Positions 7,270 through 15,507 of a stretch of 64,000 nucleotides of DNA are shown piece by piece (the first letter of the stretch is position 1; every line of letters begins with the position of its first letter). Source of the stretch: Arthrobacter sp. Bz4 (GTDB lineage: Bacteria; Actinomycetota; Actinomycetes; Actinomycetales; Micrococcaceae); the NCBI RefSeq assembly GCF_003075455.1, contig NZ_QDAE01000011.1, positions 1 to 64,000 on the forward strand, in the 5' to 3' direction. Under the pieces are notes generated by a model that was not told where the DNA came from, searched no databases, and saw only the letters and a list, made by a program, of their open reading frames with translations. Position numbers and translations under genes: made by a program.

Positions 7270-8739
7270 ATGCGCAAGACACCGGCACGGGGGTCCCACA
7301 CCGACGGAGGGGAACGCGTTCTGATCCTGTCCGCAGGGGTCGGAGCGGGTCACAACAGCGCCGCGGCGGCGATACAGCAGGAGTGCGCTGGGCGCGCCGA
7401 CATCGCCGAGGTACAGGTTTTGGACGTGCTCCAGGTGAGTAGCGTGCTCTACCGCGCCTTGCTGGGGAAAGGCTACTTCGTGCTGGTCGAGGGCTTGCCC
7501 TGGCTGGTGGATTGGGGTTATGACCTGAGCGACCGGCCATTCCGGCGCCGCGGTCCAATCGACCCGTGGACACGGGCGAACGCTGTCCCTGTGATCGGTG
7601 AGATCAAACGGTTCCGGCCGACCGCTATCGTGTGCACGCATTTCCTGCCGGCCCAGCTCCTGGCGTCGCTGCTCCTTCGCGGTGTGACTGACGCGAGGAC
7701 CGCCGTCGTAACCACGGACTACGACTTCCAGGGTTTGTGGCTTCCCGGCGCATTCCACTCGCTGTTCGTGGCCAGGGAAGAGGCAAGAGTTGAGCTGATG
7801 GCGCTCGGCCTCCCTCCCGACCGCGTCGCAGCCACAGGCATCCCGATCGCCAAACAAATTGATGGTGCGTCCGAGCCCACCCGCGATACCAATGAGCCTC
7901 CTATGCTGCTGATCTCGGCGGGCGCCACCGGCGGCGACTATGCGGTCTCGGTGGTGCGGCAAACGATGCACATGCGCTCGTCGTTCACAGCTACGATCAT
8001 CTGCGGACGCAACGATGCGCTGCGGCATCGCATCGAACAACTGGTGGCTCCCGCTGGCGACCGTTACCGCGTGCTCGGATTCACGGAGGAAATGCCGGAA
8101 CTGCTGCGCCGCGCCGACCTGTTCGTGGGCAAGCCCGGCGGGCTGTCGGCGTCGGAATGCATGGCTGCAGGGCTGCCCATGGTGCTGGTGAACCCCATCC
8201 CGGGGCAGGAGGTTCGCAACGGGGACTACCTGATGGAGCAGGGGGCAGCTGTGCGCTGCAACACCGCCGCGACGATCGGCTGGAAGATCGACGAGGTGCT
8301 CCGAGAGCCGGGCCGGCTGCAGCGGATGCAGGCGGCGGCGCGGAAAATCGGCCGCCCTGACGCCGCCGCGGACGTGCTGACCGGCCTGCTGGAAGGGCCG
8401 TCACGTCCGCTGATCGTCACCCGCGCAGCGCAGAAGACTATTCTCGCCGCGAGCGAGCAGCGCGTCGTCGCCACCGATCTGTCCGGGCCATCCGCGCTGG
8501 TCCGGCTTGTCGACTCGACTGCGGGAAGCGCGGTCGCGCTGCTGCAAGCCGAGGAGCTGGACGATCTACAGAAGCGGTACGGGACTGAGAGTGGGGGTTT
8601 GGTACTGCGGCGCGGCAAAGCGCCGCCGTGGCCCAAATGGGAGGTGCGGCGGTTGCTCCGCGCACTGCTGCGGGGCGACAAGGCACTACCGGTCCGCGTC
8701 GAAGGGCCGTCAGCATCCCCTGCCGTCCTTCCCGAGTGA
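7270..8739 (+). CDS. MGDG-synthase/MurG-like glycosyltransferase with C-terminal extension
   Basis: A 489-residue GT28-type glycosyltransferase. The N-terminus has the Leu-Ser-Ala-Gly-Val-Gly-Ala-Gly-His-Asn-Ser-Ala-Ala motif of the monogalactosyldiacylglycerol synthase / processive diacylglycerol glucosyltransferase group, followed by Thr-Asp-Tyr-Asp near residue 155. The nucleotide-sugar site is marked by Gly-Lys-Pro-Gly-Gly-Leu-Ser-Ala-Ser-Glu (about residue 289) and a downstream Pro-Gly-Gln-Glu. The family transfers a sugar from a UDP-sugar to a lipid at the inner face of the membrane. After the GT fold ends near residue 375 there is a tail of about 110 residues, basic at its end, that the usual enzymes lack. 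Donor and acceptor cannot be read from sequence. Confidence 0.82.
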   Translation: MRKTPARGSHTDGGERVLILSAGVGAGHNSAAAAIQQECAGRADIAEVQVLDVLQVSSVLYRALLGKGYFVLVEGLPWLVDWGYDLSDRPFRRRGPIDPWTRANAVPVIGEIKRFRPTAIVCTHFLPAQLLASLLLRGVTDARTAVVTTDYDFQGLWLPGAFHSLFVAREEARVELMALGLPPDRVAATGIPIAKQIDGASEPTRDTNEPPMLLISAGATGGDYAVSVVRQTMHMRSSFTATIICGRNDALRHRIEQLVAPAGDRYRVLGFTEEMPELLRRADLFVGKPGGLSASECMAAGLPMVLVNPIPGQEVRNGDYLMEQGAAVRCNTAATIGWKIDEVLREPGRLQRMQAAARKIGRPDAAADVLTGLLEGPSRPLIVTRAAQKTILAASEQRVVATDLSGPSALVRLVDSTAGSAVALLQAEELDDLQKRYGTESGGLVLRRGKAPPWPKWEVRRLLRALLRGDKALPVRVEGPSASPAVLPE

Positions 8740-8850
8740 CTCTGGATACGGCAGCCAAGGTTCCCGCGATCCATCGCGAATCTCTGGGAGCCCGCACCTG
8801 GTTCGAGCAACTCCATGATTAGCAGTACCGACCTTGAGGATGGTGAAGCG

Positions 8851-9519
8851 ATGTCAATCGACGCGGTTATGCCCCGGACGATGACTTACGAGGATCTGGA
8901 ACTCCGGGCCCGGGCCCTGGCGGGCAGCGGGAAGAGAAGCATCCTCGGTATTGCGGGAGCGCCGGGGGCTGGTAAGTCGACGCTCGCGGAGCGACTGGTA
9001 GCGAGCCTAGGACCCGGCGTCGCAGTCCTCGTTTCAATGGACGGCTTCCACTATGCGAACCGGGTTCTGGAGGACCTCGGTCGTTGCTCCAGAAAGGGTG
9101 CCATCGACACCTTCGACGACGGCGGCTATTCCGCTCTTCTGGAGCGCCTGCATACGCAAACCGGCGACTCCGAGCCTTACATCTACGCTCCGGAGTTTCG
9201 CCGGGAACTGGAAGAACCCATCGGCTCGGCGATTCCTGTGCACTATGACGTGCCCCTGGTCGTCACCGAAGGCAATTATTTGCTCCAGCCCACCGGGCAT
9301 TGGCCCCGCGCGCGTTCCGTGATGGAAGACACCTGGTACCTCGCCCCGCCGGAAGAGGTACGACACCAGCAACTGATCAAACGCCATGAGCTATTCGGGA
9401 AGACTCATGATGAGGCCAGGGCGTGGGCCAGGGGGACCGATGAAGTTAATGAACGCCTGATCGCACAAAGCGCGAAAAATGCGCATCTCGTCGTGCGTCT
9501 GGATTCGACGACTGGCTAG
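8851..9519 (+). CDS. Nucleoside/pantothenate kinase-like P-loop protein
   Basis: The start at ATG 8851 follows a GAGGA site; ATG 8815 is in frame but has none. The 222-residue protein has a Walker A motif Gly-Ala-Pro-Gly-Ala-Gly-Lys-Ser-Thr near residue 33, a Ser-Met-Asp-Gly-Phe-His block typical of the phosphoribulokinase/uridine kinase/PanK superfamily, Tyr-Ala-Pro-x-Phe around residue 112 and Val-Val-Thr-Glu-Gly-Asn-Tyr-Leu-Leu near 135. These match the 'nucleoside/nucleotide kinase family' members that phosphorylate small metabolites such as sugars (FrcK/YggC-like). The exact substrate is unknown and the neighbours do not suggest one. It converges on the GcvT-like gene with a 23-base gap. 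Confidence 0.78.
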   Translation: MSIDAVMPRTMTYEDLELRARALAGSGKRSILGIAGAPGAGKSTLAERLVASLGPGVAVLVSMDGFHYANRVLEDLGRCSRKGAIDTFDDGGYSALLERLHTQTGDSEPYIYAPEFRRELEEPIGSAIPVHYDVPLVVTEGNYLLQPTGHWPRARSVMEDTWYLAPPEEVRHQQLIKRHELFGKTHDEARAWARGTDEVNERLIAQSAKNAHLVVRLDSTTG

Positions 9520-9542
9520 TTCAGCTCCGGCTGTCCTCGCCC

Positions 9543-10847
9543 TTAGACGGCAGCGTCCATCCCGCGGATCTTCAACCGCTCGCGCTGGTTGGGGTTCACC
9601 GACTCGCGGAACGGCATCTCGACCACCTCGGCGGTGACCGGCTTTCCGGGCTCCGAGGCATAGGAATCGGGCAGGTGTACCCACAACTCGGTGCCGAGCG
9701 CAGTGAGATCAATAGGGACAAATCCCATCGCAATGTTGACGCCGAGTTCGGGGGAATACCAGGGCGAGGTGACGTAGCCAATCGGATCGCCGTCCTGTGC
9801 TGCGCTGATCAACCAGAAATCGGGCGCATAGTCGTCGATCGGCTGACCACCGAGCCTCATGCCTACGAGGGTGTGGGTATACGGGGGTGAGCCGGCTTCC
9901 AAGGCGTCACGGGCCGCCTCCAGTGCTTCTTTCCCGATGTAGTCCGTGGTCTTCTGTCGGGGAATCTGATAGCCCAGATTCACCTGAAACGGCAACGTCT
10001 CGGCATCCATATCCTGACCCCAGGACAGAATTCCCGCTGCAATCCGTCGGTGGTGTGCCGGAGCAACCACCATGAGGTTGTGGGGTTCGCCTGCCTCCAG
10101 AACGGCATTCCACAGTTGTTCCGCGTGCAGGGTTGCATCGCGGAGATAGATTTCGTACCCCTTCTCCCCGGTGAAGCCGGTCTGCGAAACAATGACCTCA
10201 CAACCGCCAACCGACGAGGACAGTAACCCGTAGGAGGGAATTTCTGCGGCTGCCGGCCCAATCAGGTCCACCATAAGGTCAACAGATTTGGGTCCCTGGA
10301 TTTGCACCGGTGAAACGTCGATTTCCCCGATACTCACGTTGAAGCGCTTGCCTACATTGACCCCCTGAAGCCATAGCCACAGGTCGGAATCGGAGAGACT
10401 GAACCAGAACTCGTCGTCGGCAACGCGGAGCAACACCGGGTCGTTGAGGATTCCACCGGCTTCGTTGCACAGGATGACGTACCGCGCCCTCATCGGGGGA
10501 ATTTTCTTGGCATCGCGTGTGATGACGAAGTCCACAAAGGCCTCCGCGTCCGGGCCCTTGACCTGGATCTGCCGCTCCACCGCAACATTCCACATGGTGA
10601 CGTGGTTGACCAGCGCCTCATACTCGGCCATCATTCCGCCGTCTTCGGGACGAATGTAGCCTCTCGGGTGGTACATCCGGTTGTAGACCTGCGCACGCCA
10701 GCAGCCTGCTTCATAGGAAAGCTGCCAATACGGTGATTTGCGGACCCGGGTGTCGATCTGCAACTCCACCGGCGTCGGGCCCGATTGGCGGAGATTGATC
10801 GGAACTGTTCTGTCACGTTGGTCAACTGATGGGACGTTGTGATGCAT
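9543..10847 (-). CDS. GcvT-family demethylase, DmdA-like
   Basis: The start at 10847 is preferred: a GGGAG site lies seven bases upstream. The 434-residue protein belongs to the aminomethyltransferase (GcvT) superfamily, which uses tetrahydrofolate as one-carbon acceptor. The run Trp-Asn-Val-Ala-Val-Glu-Arg-Gln-Ile-Gln, Gly-Gly-Ile-Leu-Asn-Asp-Pro-Val, Phe-Ser-Leu-Ser-Asp-Ser-Asp-Leu and Val-Gln-Ile-Gln-Gly-Pro-Lys-Ser is closest to the dimethylsulfoniopropionate demethylase DmdA pattern as I know it, rather than to glycine-cleavage T protein. DmdA-type enzymes move a methyl group to THF to give 5-methyl-THF. The divergent MetF-like gene next door would oxidise that product. DMSP itself is only one candidate substrate; other methylated onium or methoxy compounds are equally possible. 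Confidence 0.8.
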   Translation of the reverse strand: MHHNVPSVDQRDRTVPINLRQSGPTPVELQIDTRVRKSPYWQLSYEAGCWRAQVYNRMYHPRGYIRPEDGGMMAEYEALVNHVTMWNVAVERQIQVKGPDAEAFVDFVITRDAKKIPPMRARYVILCNEAGGILNDPVLLRVADDEFWFSLSDSDLWLWLQGVNVGKRFNVSIGEIDVSPVQIQGPKSVDLMVDLIGPAAAEIPSYGLLSSSVGGCEVIVSQTGFTGEKGYEIYLRDATLHAEQLWNAVLEAGEPHNLMVVAPAHHRRIAAGILSWGQDMDAETLPFQVNLGYQIPRQKTTDYIGKEALEAARDALEAGSPPYTHTLVGMRLGGQPIDDYAPDFWLISAAQDGDPIGYVTSPWYSPELGVNIAMGFVPIDLTALGTELWVHLPDSYASEPGKPVTAEVVEMPFRESVNPNQRERLKIRGMDAAV

Positions 10848-10913
10848 GGTGAACTCCCTATCGACCAGCCCGGGGGAATTGCAAACCAAGGCAGTCGGCG
10901 TAGTCTCATAAGA

Positions 10914-10929
10914 TGGAACTTCAGTCCCA
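10914..10929. promoter_or_regulatory. Candidate operator between divergent demethylase and metF-like genes
   Basis: TGGAACTTCAGTCCCA is an imperfect palindrome (halves agree at six of eight positions) in the 97-bp gap between divergent starts. IclR proteins often bind short palindromes of this size, and an IclR gene lies next to the pair. Placement supports the idea; the sequence match alone is weak. Confidence 0.35.
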
Positions 10930-10944
10930 CATGATGAGTGTAGG

Positions 10945-11817
10945 ATGACCCCGATGTGGCGTGCAAGGGATTTCGCGAAGCCTTCTTATCGCAGGCTGCT
11001 TGAGACCGCCCGGTATGAAATCCTGCCTACCGCAGCCATTGCGGATGAGGTGATGGCGAATCTGCCTGTTGGCCGTCGGCTGACCATCACGGCATCGGCC
11101 GGAAAAGGGCTGGCGGCGACCCTGGCGGTGACCGAAACCCTCAGCCGCGCCGGGTACCAGACCATTCCTCACGTTGCTGCACGAATGGTTCAGGGTCGGC
11201 AACACCTGGAGGAGATCATCGAACAGTTGGTGGCTGCCGGCGTCGACAGCGTTTTCATCCCGGCAGGGGATGCGCGGCCGGACAAGGACAGTTACGCGGG
11301 TTCGCTCGAATTACTGCGAGACCTCACTGCACTGGGACGGCCCTTCCGATCGGTGGGAGTCGCAGGCTATCCCGAGTCCCATCCGGTCATCGCCGACGAC
11401 GTCACCATTCAAGCGATGTGGGACAAGCGCAATCACGCCACCAATGTAGTGAGCAACCTGTGCCTGGACCCTGCGGTTATCGCTGCCTGGATTGAACGCG
11501 TGCGGAAGCGTGGCGTCCTCATGCCGCTGTGGATTGGCATGCCTGGGCCGGTTGAGCGTTCGAAACTGCTGTCCGTGGCCACCAGGATCGGGGTGGGGGA
11601 GTCCACTCGGTTCCTTGCCAAGAACACGTCGCTCTTTGCACGCCTAGCAGCGCCCGGCGGCTACAGTCCGGAGCGATTCCTTGACCGTCTTGCGCCTGCC
11701 TTGGTGAAACCCGAGTCCAGAGTCGAGGGGCTGCACATCTACACCTTTAATCAGGTGCGCCAGGCCGAAGAATGGCGGCGGAACCTCATCGGGCGCCTCG
11801 GAGGTTCCGTCAGCTGA
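10945..11817 (+). CDS. Methylenetetrahydrofolate reductase-like (MetF-family) protein
   Basis: A 290-residue TIM-barrel-like protein with the MetF-family layout: an early Ile-Thr-Ala-Ser-Ala-Gly-Lys-Gly segment, His-Val-Ala-Ala-Arg near residue 73, Phe-Ile-Pro-Ala-Gly-Asp near 103 with the conserved aspartate, Val-Ala-Gly-Tyr-Pro-Glu-Ser-His-Pro near 137 and His-Ile-Tyr-Thr-Phe-Asn near 264. The family binds FAD and interconverts 5-methyl- and 5,10-methylene-THF. Beside a GcvT-type demethylase the oxidative direction is likely, as proposed for LigM-MetF pairs in aromatic O-demethylation. ATG 10954 is an alternative start. Its 3' end overlaps the convergent IclR gene by eight bases. Confidence 0.8.
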   Translation: MTPMWRARDFAKPSYRRLLETARYEILPTAAIADEVMANLPVGRRLTITASAGKGLAATLAVTETLSRAGYQTIPHVAARMVQGRQHLEEIIEQLVAAGVDSVFIPAGDARPDKDSYAGSLELLRDLTALGRPFRSVGVAGYPESHPVIADDVTIQAMWDKRNHATNVVSNLCLDPAVIAAWIERVRKRGVLMPLWIGMPGPVERSKLLSVATRIGVGESTRFLAKNTSLFARLAAPGGYSPERFLDRLAPALVKPESRVEGLHIYTFNQVRQAEEWRRNLIGRLGGSVS

Positions 11818-12589
11818 GTGCGCCGGGGTCAGGAGCAGTTGCTTCCTTGCGTGCACGCCGCCCCAGGATCCGCGAAAGCAAACCGGCCTCGGCGACCAGT
11901 AGAGCGCCAATCTCCTGATGGGACTGCTCCAGCCTGAAGGCCGGACCTGATACCCCGATCGCTGCCAGAACCCTTCCATGGCTGTCGCTGACGGGTGCGG
12001 CAAGTGCGTCCAGTCCCTCCTCAAGCTCGCTTCGGGTCAGCGAATAGCCCCGTTCCCGGACCCTGGTGAGCTCGCCTTCGAGGGCTGCGACATTCCGCAC
12101 TGTGTTGGGCGTCCTCTGCTCAAGTGGGTCCTTGGGCAGGCGGAGCGCCCCGAAGGCATACAGCACTTTGCCGAGTGCGGAGCAGTGCGGGGGCAGATTT
12201 ACTCCCACCCAATTGGTCGTGCCAAGAATGTAGGTGGTGTCGGTCTGGGCTACGTGGACTACCGTGTCCCCGCGAGGGACACCGAGAGTCACGGATTCGC
12301 CGGTCTCCTCGGCGATTCGCTCAAGCATTGGTTGTGCGGCGGTGGCCAGCGACTCGACGCGGTCAAACCGGTGGGCGTAATGGGTGAACAGTGCGCCGCC
12401 CAGGAAGCGCCCATCATGGTTGCGTTCCAGCATCCCGTTGCGTTCAAGTGCCTGAAGCAGTCGTGAAACGGTGGACCGTGCCAACCCAGTCTGGTCCACC
12501 AGCTCGGTGAAGGAGATCGGATCGTCGGCGCGGACCACCAGGGAGAGCAGCAGCGCGGCGCGGTCGATGGATTGAGAACCGTTCGCCAC
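11810..12589 (-). CDS. IclR-family transcriptional regulator
   Basis: The 259-residue protein has an N-terminal winged helix-turn-helix (about residues 8-70, with Ser-Phe-Thr-Glu-Leu-Val-Asp-Gln-Thr-Gly-Leu-Ala-Arg-Ser-Thr-Val-Ser-Arg as the recognition region) and a C-terminal IclR effector domain with Cys-Ser-Ala-Leu-Gly-Lys-Val near residue 136 and Ser-Glu-Leu-Glu-Glu-Gly near 188. It lies between the MetF-like gene and the divergent dimethylglycine-oxidase-like gene, so it is the obvious local regulator of both one-carbon transcripts. IclR proteins usually respond to a pathway substrate or intermediate. No operator was found in the 295-base gap to the flavoprotein gene. Confidence 0.92.
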   Translation of the reverse strand: MANGSQSIDRAALLLSLVVRADDPISFTELVDQTGLARSTVSRLLQALERNGMLERNHDGRFLGGALFTHYAHRFDRVESLATAAQPMLERIAEETGESVTLGVPRGDTVVHVAQTDTTYILGTTNWVGVNLPPHCSALGKVLYAFGALRLPKDPLEQRTPNTVRNVAALEGELTRVRERGYSLTRSELEEGLDALAAPVSDSHGRVLAAIGVSGPAFRLEQSHQEIGALLVAEAGLLSRILGRRARKEATAPDPGALS

Positions 12590-12884
12590 GTGCTGCCTCC
12601 TTTATTTACTTGCTGCAATTCTTCTCCGGTCCGCCCGAAAATTGTCCCCGACGGCCGGTCCAGACTCTACCAGCGGGGGCTTTCAGCTCGGGCGCCGGGC
12701 AGTGGATGTGCCGTTCCGGATCCGCGATATGACGATGCACCGCTTGCGGAATTGGGGCGAACTCTTGACACCCGGATTCCCGACAAGGATTCTGAGAGGG
12801 CTTCGTGCGGAAGCAGGCGCGGCGGACGACGGCGAACCGCGGGTTGCAGGGAACGCGGACACCCCGGCGATGGAGGAGCAGAAT

Positions 12885-15401
12885 ATGAGTACCATTCCAA
12901 CCCGGGCGCAGGCAGTGGTTATTGGTGCCGGCATTGTCGGTAACTCCCTGGTGCACCACCTCGCGCGGCTGGGCTGGCGGGATATTGTGCAGATCGACAA
13001 GGGGCCTCTCCCTAACCCCGGCGGGTCCACCGGTCACGCATCAAATTTCATCTTCCCCGTTAACCACCCCCGGGGTGTTACCGACCTCATCCTGGACAGC
13101 GTCCGCCAGTACAAGGACATGGGCGTGTTTACTACCTCCGGCGGGTTCGAGGTGGCACGCACGGAGGGGCGGATGGAGGAGTTGCGCCGGCGGATGTCCT
13201 CAGCGAAGGCCTGGGGTATTGATTCCGAACTTGTCACACCAGGGCAGATTCACGAGAAGGTGCCCTTCATTGATCCGTCGGTGCTGGTGGGCGGTTTCTG
13301 GACCCCCTCGGCTGGCGTTGTTGATTCGGTGCGTGCCGGCGAAATCATGCGCGAGCAGGCGTTGGAACTTGGGGCGCTGCAAGTCGTTTCCGGGGTCGAG
13401 GTGATCGGTCTCGACGTCGAGGATGGCCAGATTCGTCGCGTCAGGACAACCGGGGGAGATATTGAGGCCGCTACTGTCGTCATCGCATGTGGGGTGTGGA
13501 GTCCGCGAATCGCTGCGATGGCTGGGGCGTCCATCCCGCTGACGCCTGCCGTGCACCAGCTCATCAAGGTGGGTCCGGTGCCTCGGTTCGCTGCTACACC
13601 AGGGCAAATCTCGTTCCCCATCATCCGGGACATGGATACGTTCTGCTACGAACGCCAGCACGGTTCCGACATGGAGGTCGGTTCCTATGCACACCGTCCC
13701 ATACTGCTCGATGCCGATGGGATCCCATCGATTGACGAGGCGGATCTCTCACCCACCGAAATGCCGTTTACCGCGGAAGATTTTGAGCCGCAGCTGAAGC
13801 AGGCCAGGGAGTTGATGCCTGAGATTCTGGGTAATCCGGATGTCAAGATCAATTACGCGATCAACGGGCTGCTCTCACTTACCGCCGATGGCGGGCAGGT
13901 GCTGGGGCAGACACCGGAGGTTGCGGGCCTTTGGTCTGCGGCCGCGGTGTGGATCAGGGAAGGTCCGGCCGTTGGTCGCCTGTTAGCTGAGTGGATGACT
14001 CACGGGAACCCCGGAATTGACCTCCACCATGCCGACGTCGCGCGATTTTACCCACACCAGCGAACCGGTGAGCATGTGAGGGCACGCGCAGCGGAGGGGT
14101 TCAACAAGACCTATGGGATTGTGCATCCCGGTGAGCAGTGGGGCAGCAACCGCAACCTACGGCTGGCTCCGATGCACTCCAGCCAGCGTGCACTTGGTGC
14201 GGCATTCTTCGAGGCCGCCGGCTGGGAAAGACCCATGTGGTACAACTCCAACGAGGCCTTGTTGGGTGACTATGGTGATGCCGTGATGCCGAGGGAAGTT
14301 GAGTGGGACAGCCGGTGGTGGTCGCCCATCATCAACGCCGAGCACCTTGCGATGCGTGAGCGTGCGGGCGTCGTTGACCTGTCGGCGTTCGCGATTTTCG
14401 ACGTCGTTGGTCCGGGCGCGCTCGCGGCAGTGCAGCGCACGGTCGTGGCGCAGGCCGACGTCGGGATTGGTCGCGTCATCTACACACCCGTGCTTGATTC
14501 CCGCGGCGGTATCCGTGCCGACCTCACGGTGATGCGACTCGGCGATGGTCACTTCCGTGTGGTTACCGGCGGGCTGACAGGCAATATCGACCGCAGGCGG
14601 TTCCAGGATCACCTGCCAGCCAATGGCAGCGCCCAGCTTGTCGACCAAACATCGGCCTATACAACGGTGGGACTTTGGGGGCCGCGTGCACGCGACATTC
14701 TTGGGGCGCTCACGGATCACGACATTTCCCATGAGGGCTTCCGGTTCAGCTCCTGCCGTGACATCGAGGTTGGCCCGCTCTCCGTGCTCGCGTCCCGAAT
14801 CTCCTACGTTGGCGAGCTGGGATGGGAACTCTACGTACCCATGGAGCAGGGCACGCGACTGTGGGACCTGATCCGCTCGGCGGGGGCACCACACGGCCTT
14901 GTTCCGGTGGGAATCGGTGTCTATGGAGGCACCGGACGGATCGAAAAGAGCTACCGGGCGCACGGCGCCGAACTGGACTCCGAACGCACCCTGGTCGAGG
15001 CCGGACTGATGCGGCGCCGCGTCAAGGATGCCGAGTTTACCGGCCGTGCCGCGTACCTTGCACAACGCGCTGGGGACCCCGCAGCCGTGCTCTGTTCCCT
15101 GACAGTGGACGACCACGTTTCTCCCAACGGGCGGCGCCGATACATGCTTGGCGGTGAACCAATCGTTGAGCGGGACGGCGCACCGCTAGTCGACGGGCAC
15201 GGGCGGCGCTCATACGTCACCTCAGCGGGGTCCGCTCCCTCTCTGGGAAAGCATGTGCTGATGAGCTATCTTCCACCCGCCCTCGCAGTGGTTGGCACCG
15301 AGTTGGCCGTTGACTACATGGAAGACCGGTATCCCGTCACGGTGGCGGCGACCAATGCCACCCCTCTGTTCGACCCGGAAAACAAGCGGATCAGGGGGTA
15401 G
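12885..15401 (+). CDS. Dimethylglycine oxidase-like flavoprotein (DAO-FAO_M-GcvT fusion)
   Basis: ATG 12885 is chosen over upstream in-frame codons because GGAGGA lies eight bases before it and the FAD motif follows at once. The 838-residue product has Val-Val-Ile-Gly-Ala-Gly-Ile-Val-Gly (residue ~12) and Gly-Gly-Ser-Thr-Gly-His-Ala near 48; the histidine matches the one that carries FAD covalently in Arthrobacter dimethylglycine oxidase. The DAO domain runs to about 390, followed by an FAO_M linker and a GcvT domain to the end, finishing Pro-Leu-Phe-Asp-Pro-x-x-x-Lys-Arg-Ile-Arg-Gly. The family oxidatively demethylates N-methyl amino acids (dimethylglycine, sarcosine, 4-methylaminobutanoate) and passes the carbon to THF. 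Length matches the family; the substrate is not determined. Confidence 0.88.
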   Translation: MSTIPTRAQAVVIGAGIVGNSLVHHLARLGWRDIVQIDKGPLPNPGGSTGHASNFIFPVNHPRGVTDLILDSVRQYKDMGVFTTSGGFEVARTEGRMEELRRRMSSAKAWGIDSELVTPGQIHEKVPFIDPSVLVGGFWTPSAGVVDSVRAGEIMREQALELGALQVVSGVEVIGLDVEDGQIRRVRTTGGDIEAATVVIACGVWSPRIAAMAGASIPLTPAVHQLIKVGPVPRFAATPGQISFPIIRDMDTFCYERQHGSDMEVGSYAHRPILLDADGIPSIDEADLSPTEMPFTAEDFEPQLKQARELMPEILGNPDVKINYAINGLLSLTADGGQVLGQTPEVAGLWSAAAVWIREGPAVGRLLAEWMTHGNPGIDLHHADVARFYPHQRTGEHVRARAAEGFNKTYGIVHPGEQWGSNRNLRLAPMHSSQRALGAAFFEAAGWERPMWYNSNEALLGDYGDAVMPREVEWDSRWWSPIINAEHLAMRERAGVVDLSAFAIFDVVGPGALAAVQRTVVAQADVGIGRVIYTPVLDSRGGIRADLTVMRLGDGHFRVVTGGLTGNIDRRRFQDHLPANGSAQLVDQTSAYTTVGLWGPRARDILGALTDHDISHEGFRFSSCRDIEVGPLSVLASRISYVGELGWELYVPMEQGTRLWDLIRSAGAPHGLVPVGIGVYGGTGRIEKSYRAHGAELDSERTLVEAGLMRRRVKDAEFTGRAAYLAQRAGDPAAVLCSLTVDDHVSPNGRRRYMLGGEPIVERDGAPLVDGHGRRSYVTSAGSAPSLGKHVLMSYLPPALAVVGTELAVDYMEDRYPVTVAATNATPLFDPENKRIRG

Positions 15402-15507
15402 CGACCCGGCAGCTGCTTGCATACCGGGTCCACCCGCGGCACGCTTCATGCCGTAATCTAGAGAAGCCGCTGCCTGCCGGTGTTGGTCTCATATGCCGGA
15501 GGAACGA

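Noticed and set aside
6622-8040. 472-codon open frame on the minus strand
   Set aside because: It runs antisense to the GerMN lipoprotein and glycosyltransferase genes, has no recognisable domain, and its residues are those of complement translation of GC-rich codons.
12642-12884. Upstream extension of the dimethylglycine-oxidase-like gene
   Set aside because: The added 81 codons have no FAD-domain resemblance; ATG 12885 has a proper ribosome binding site.
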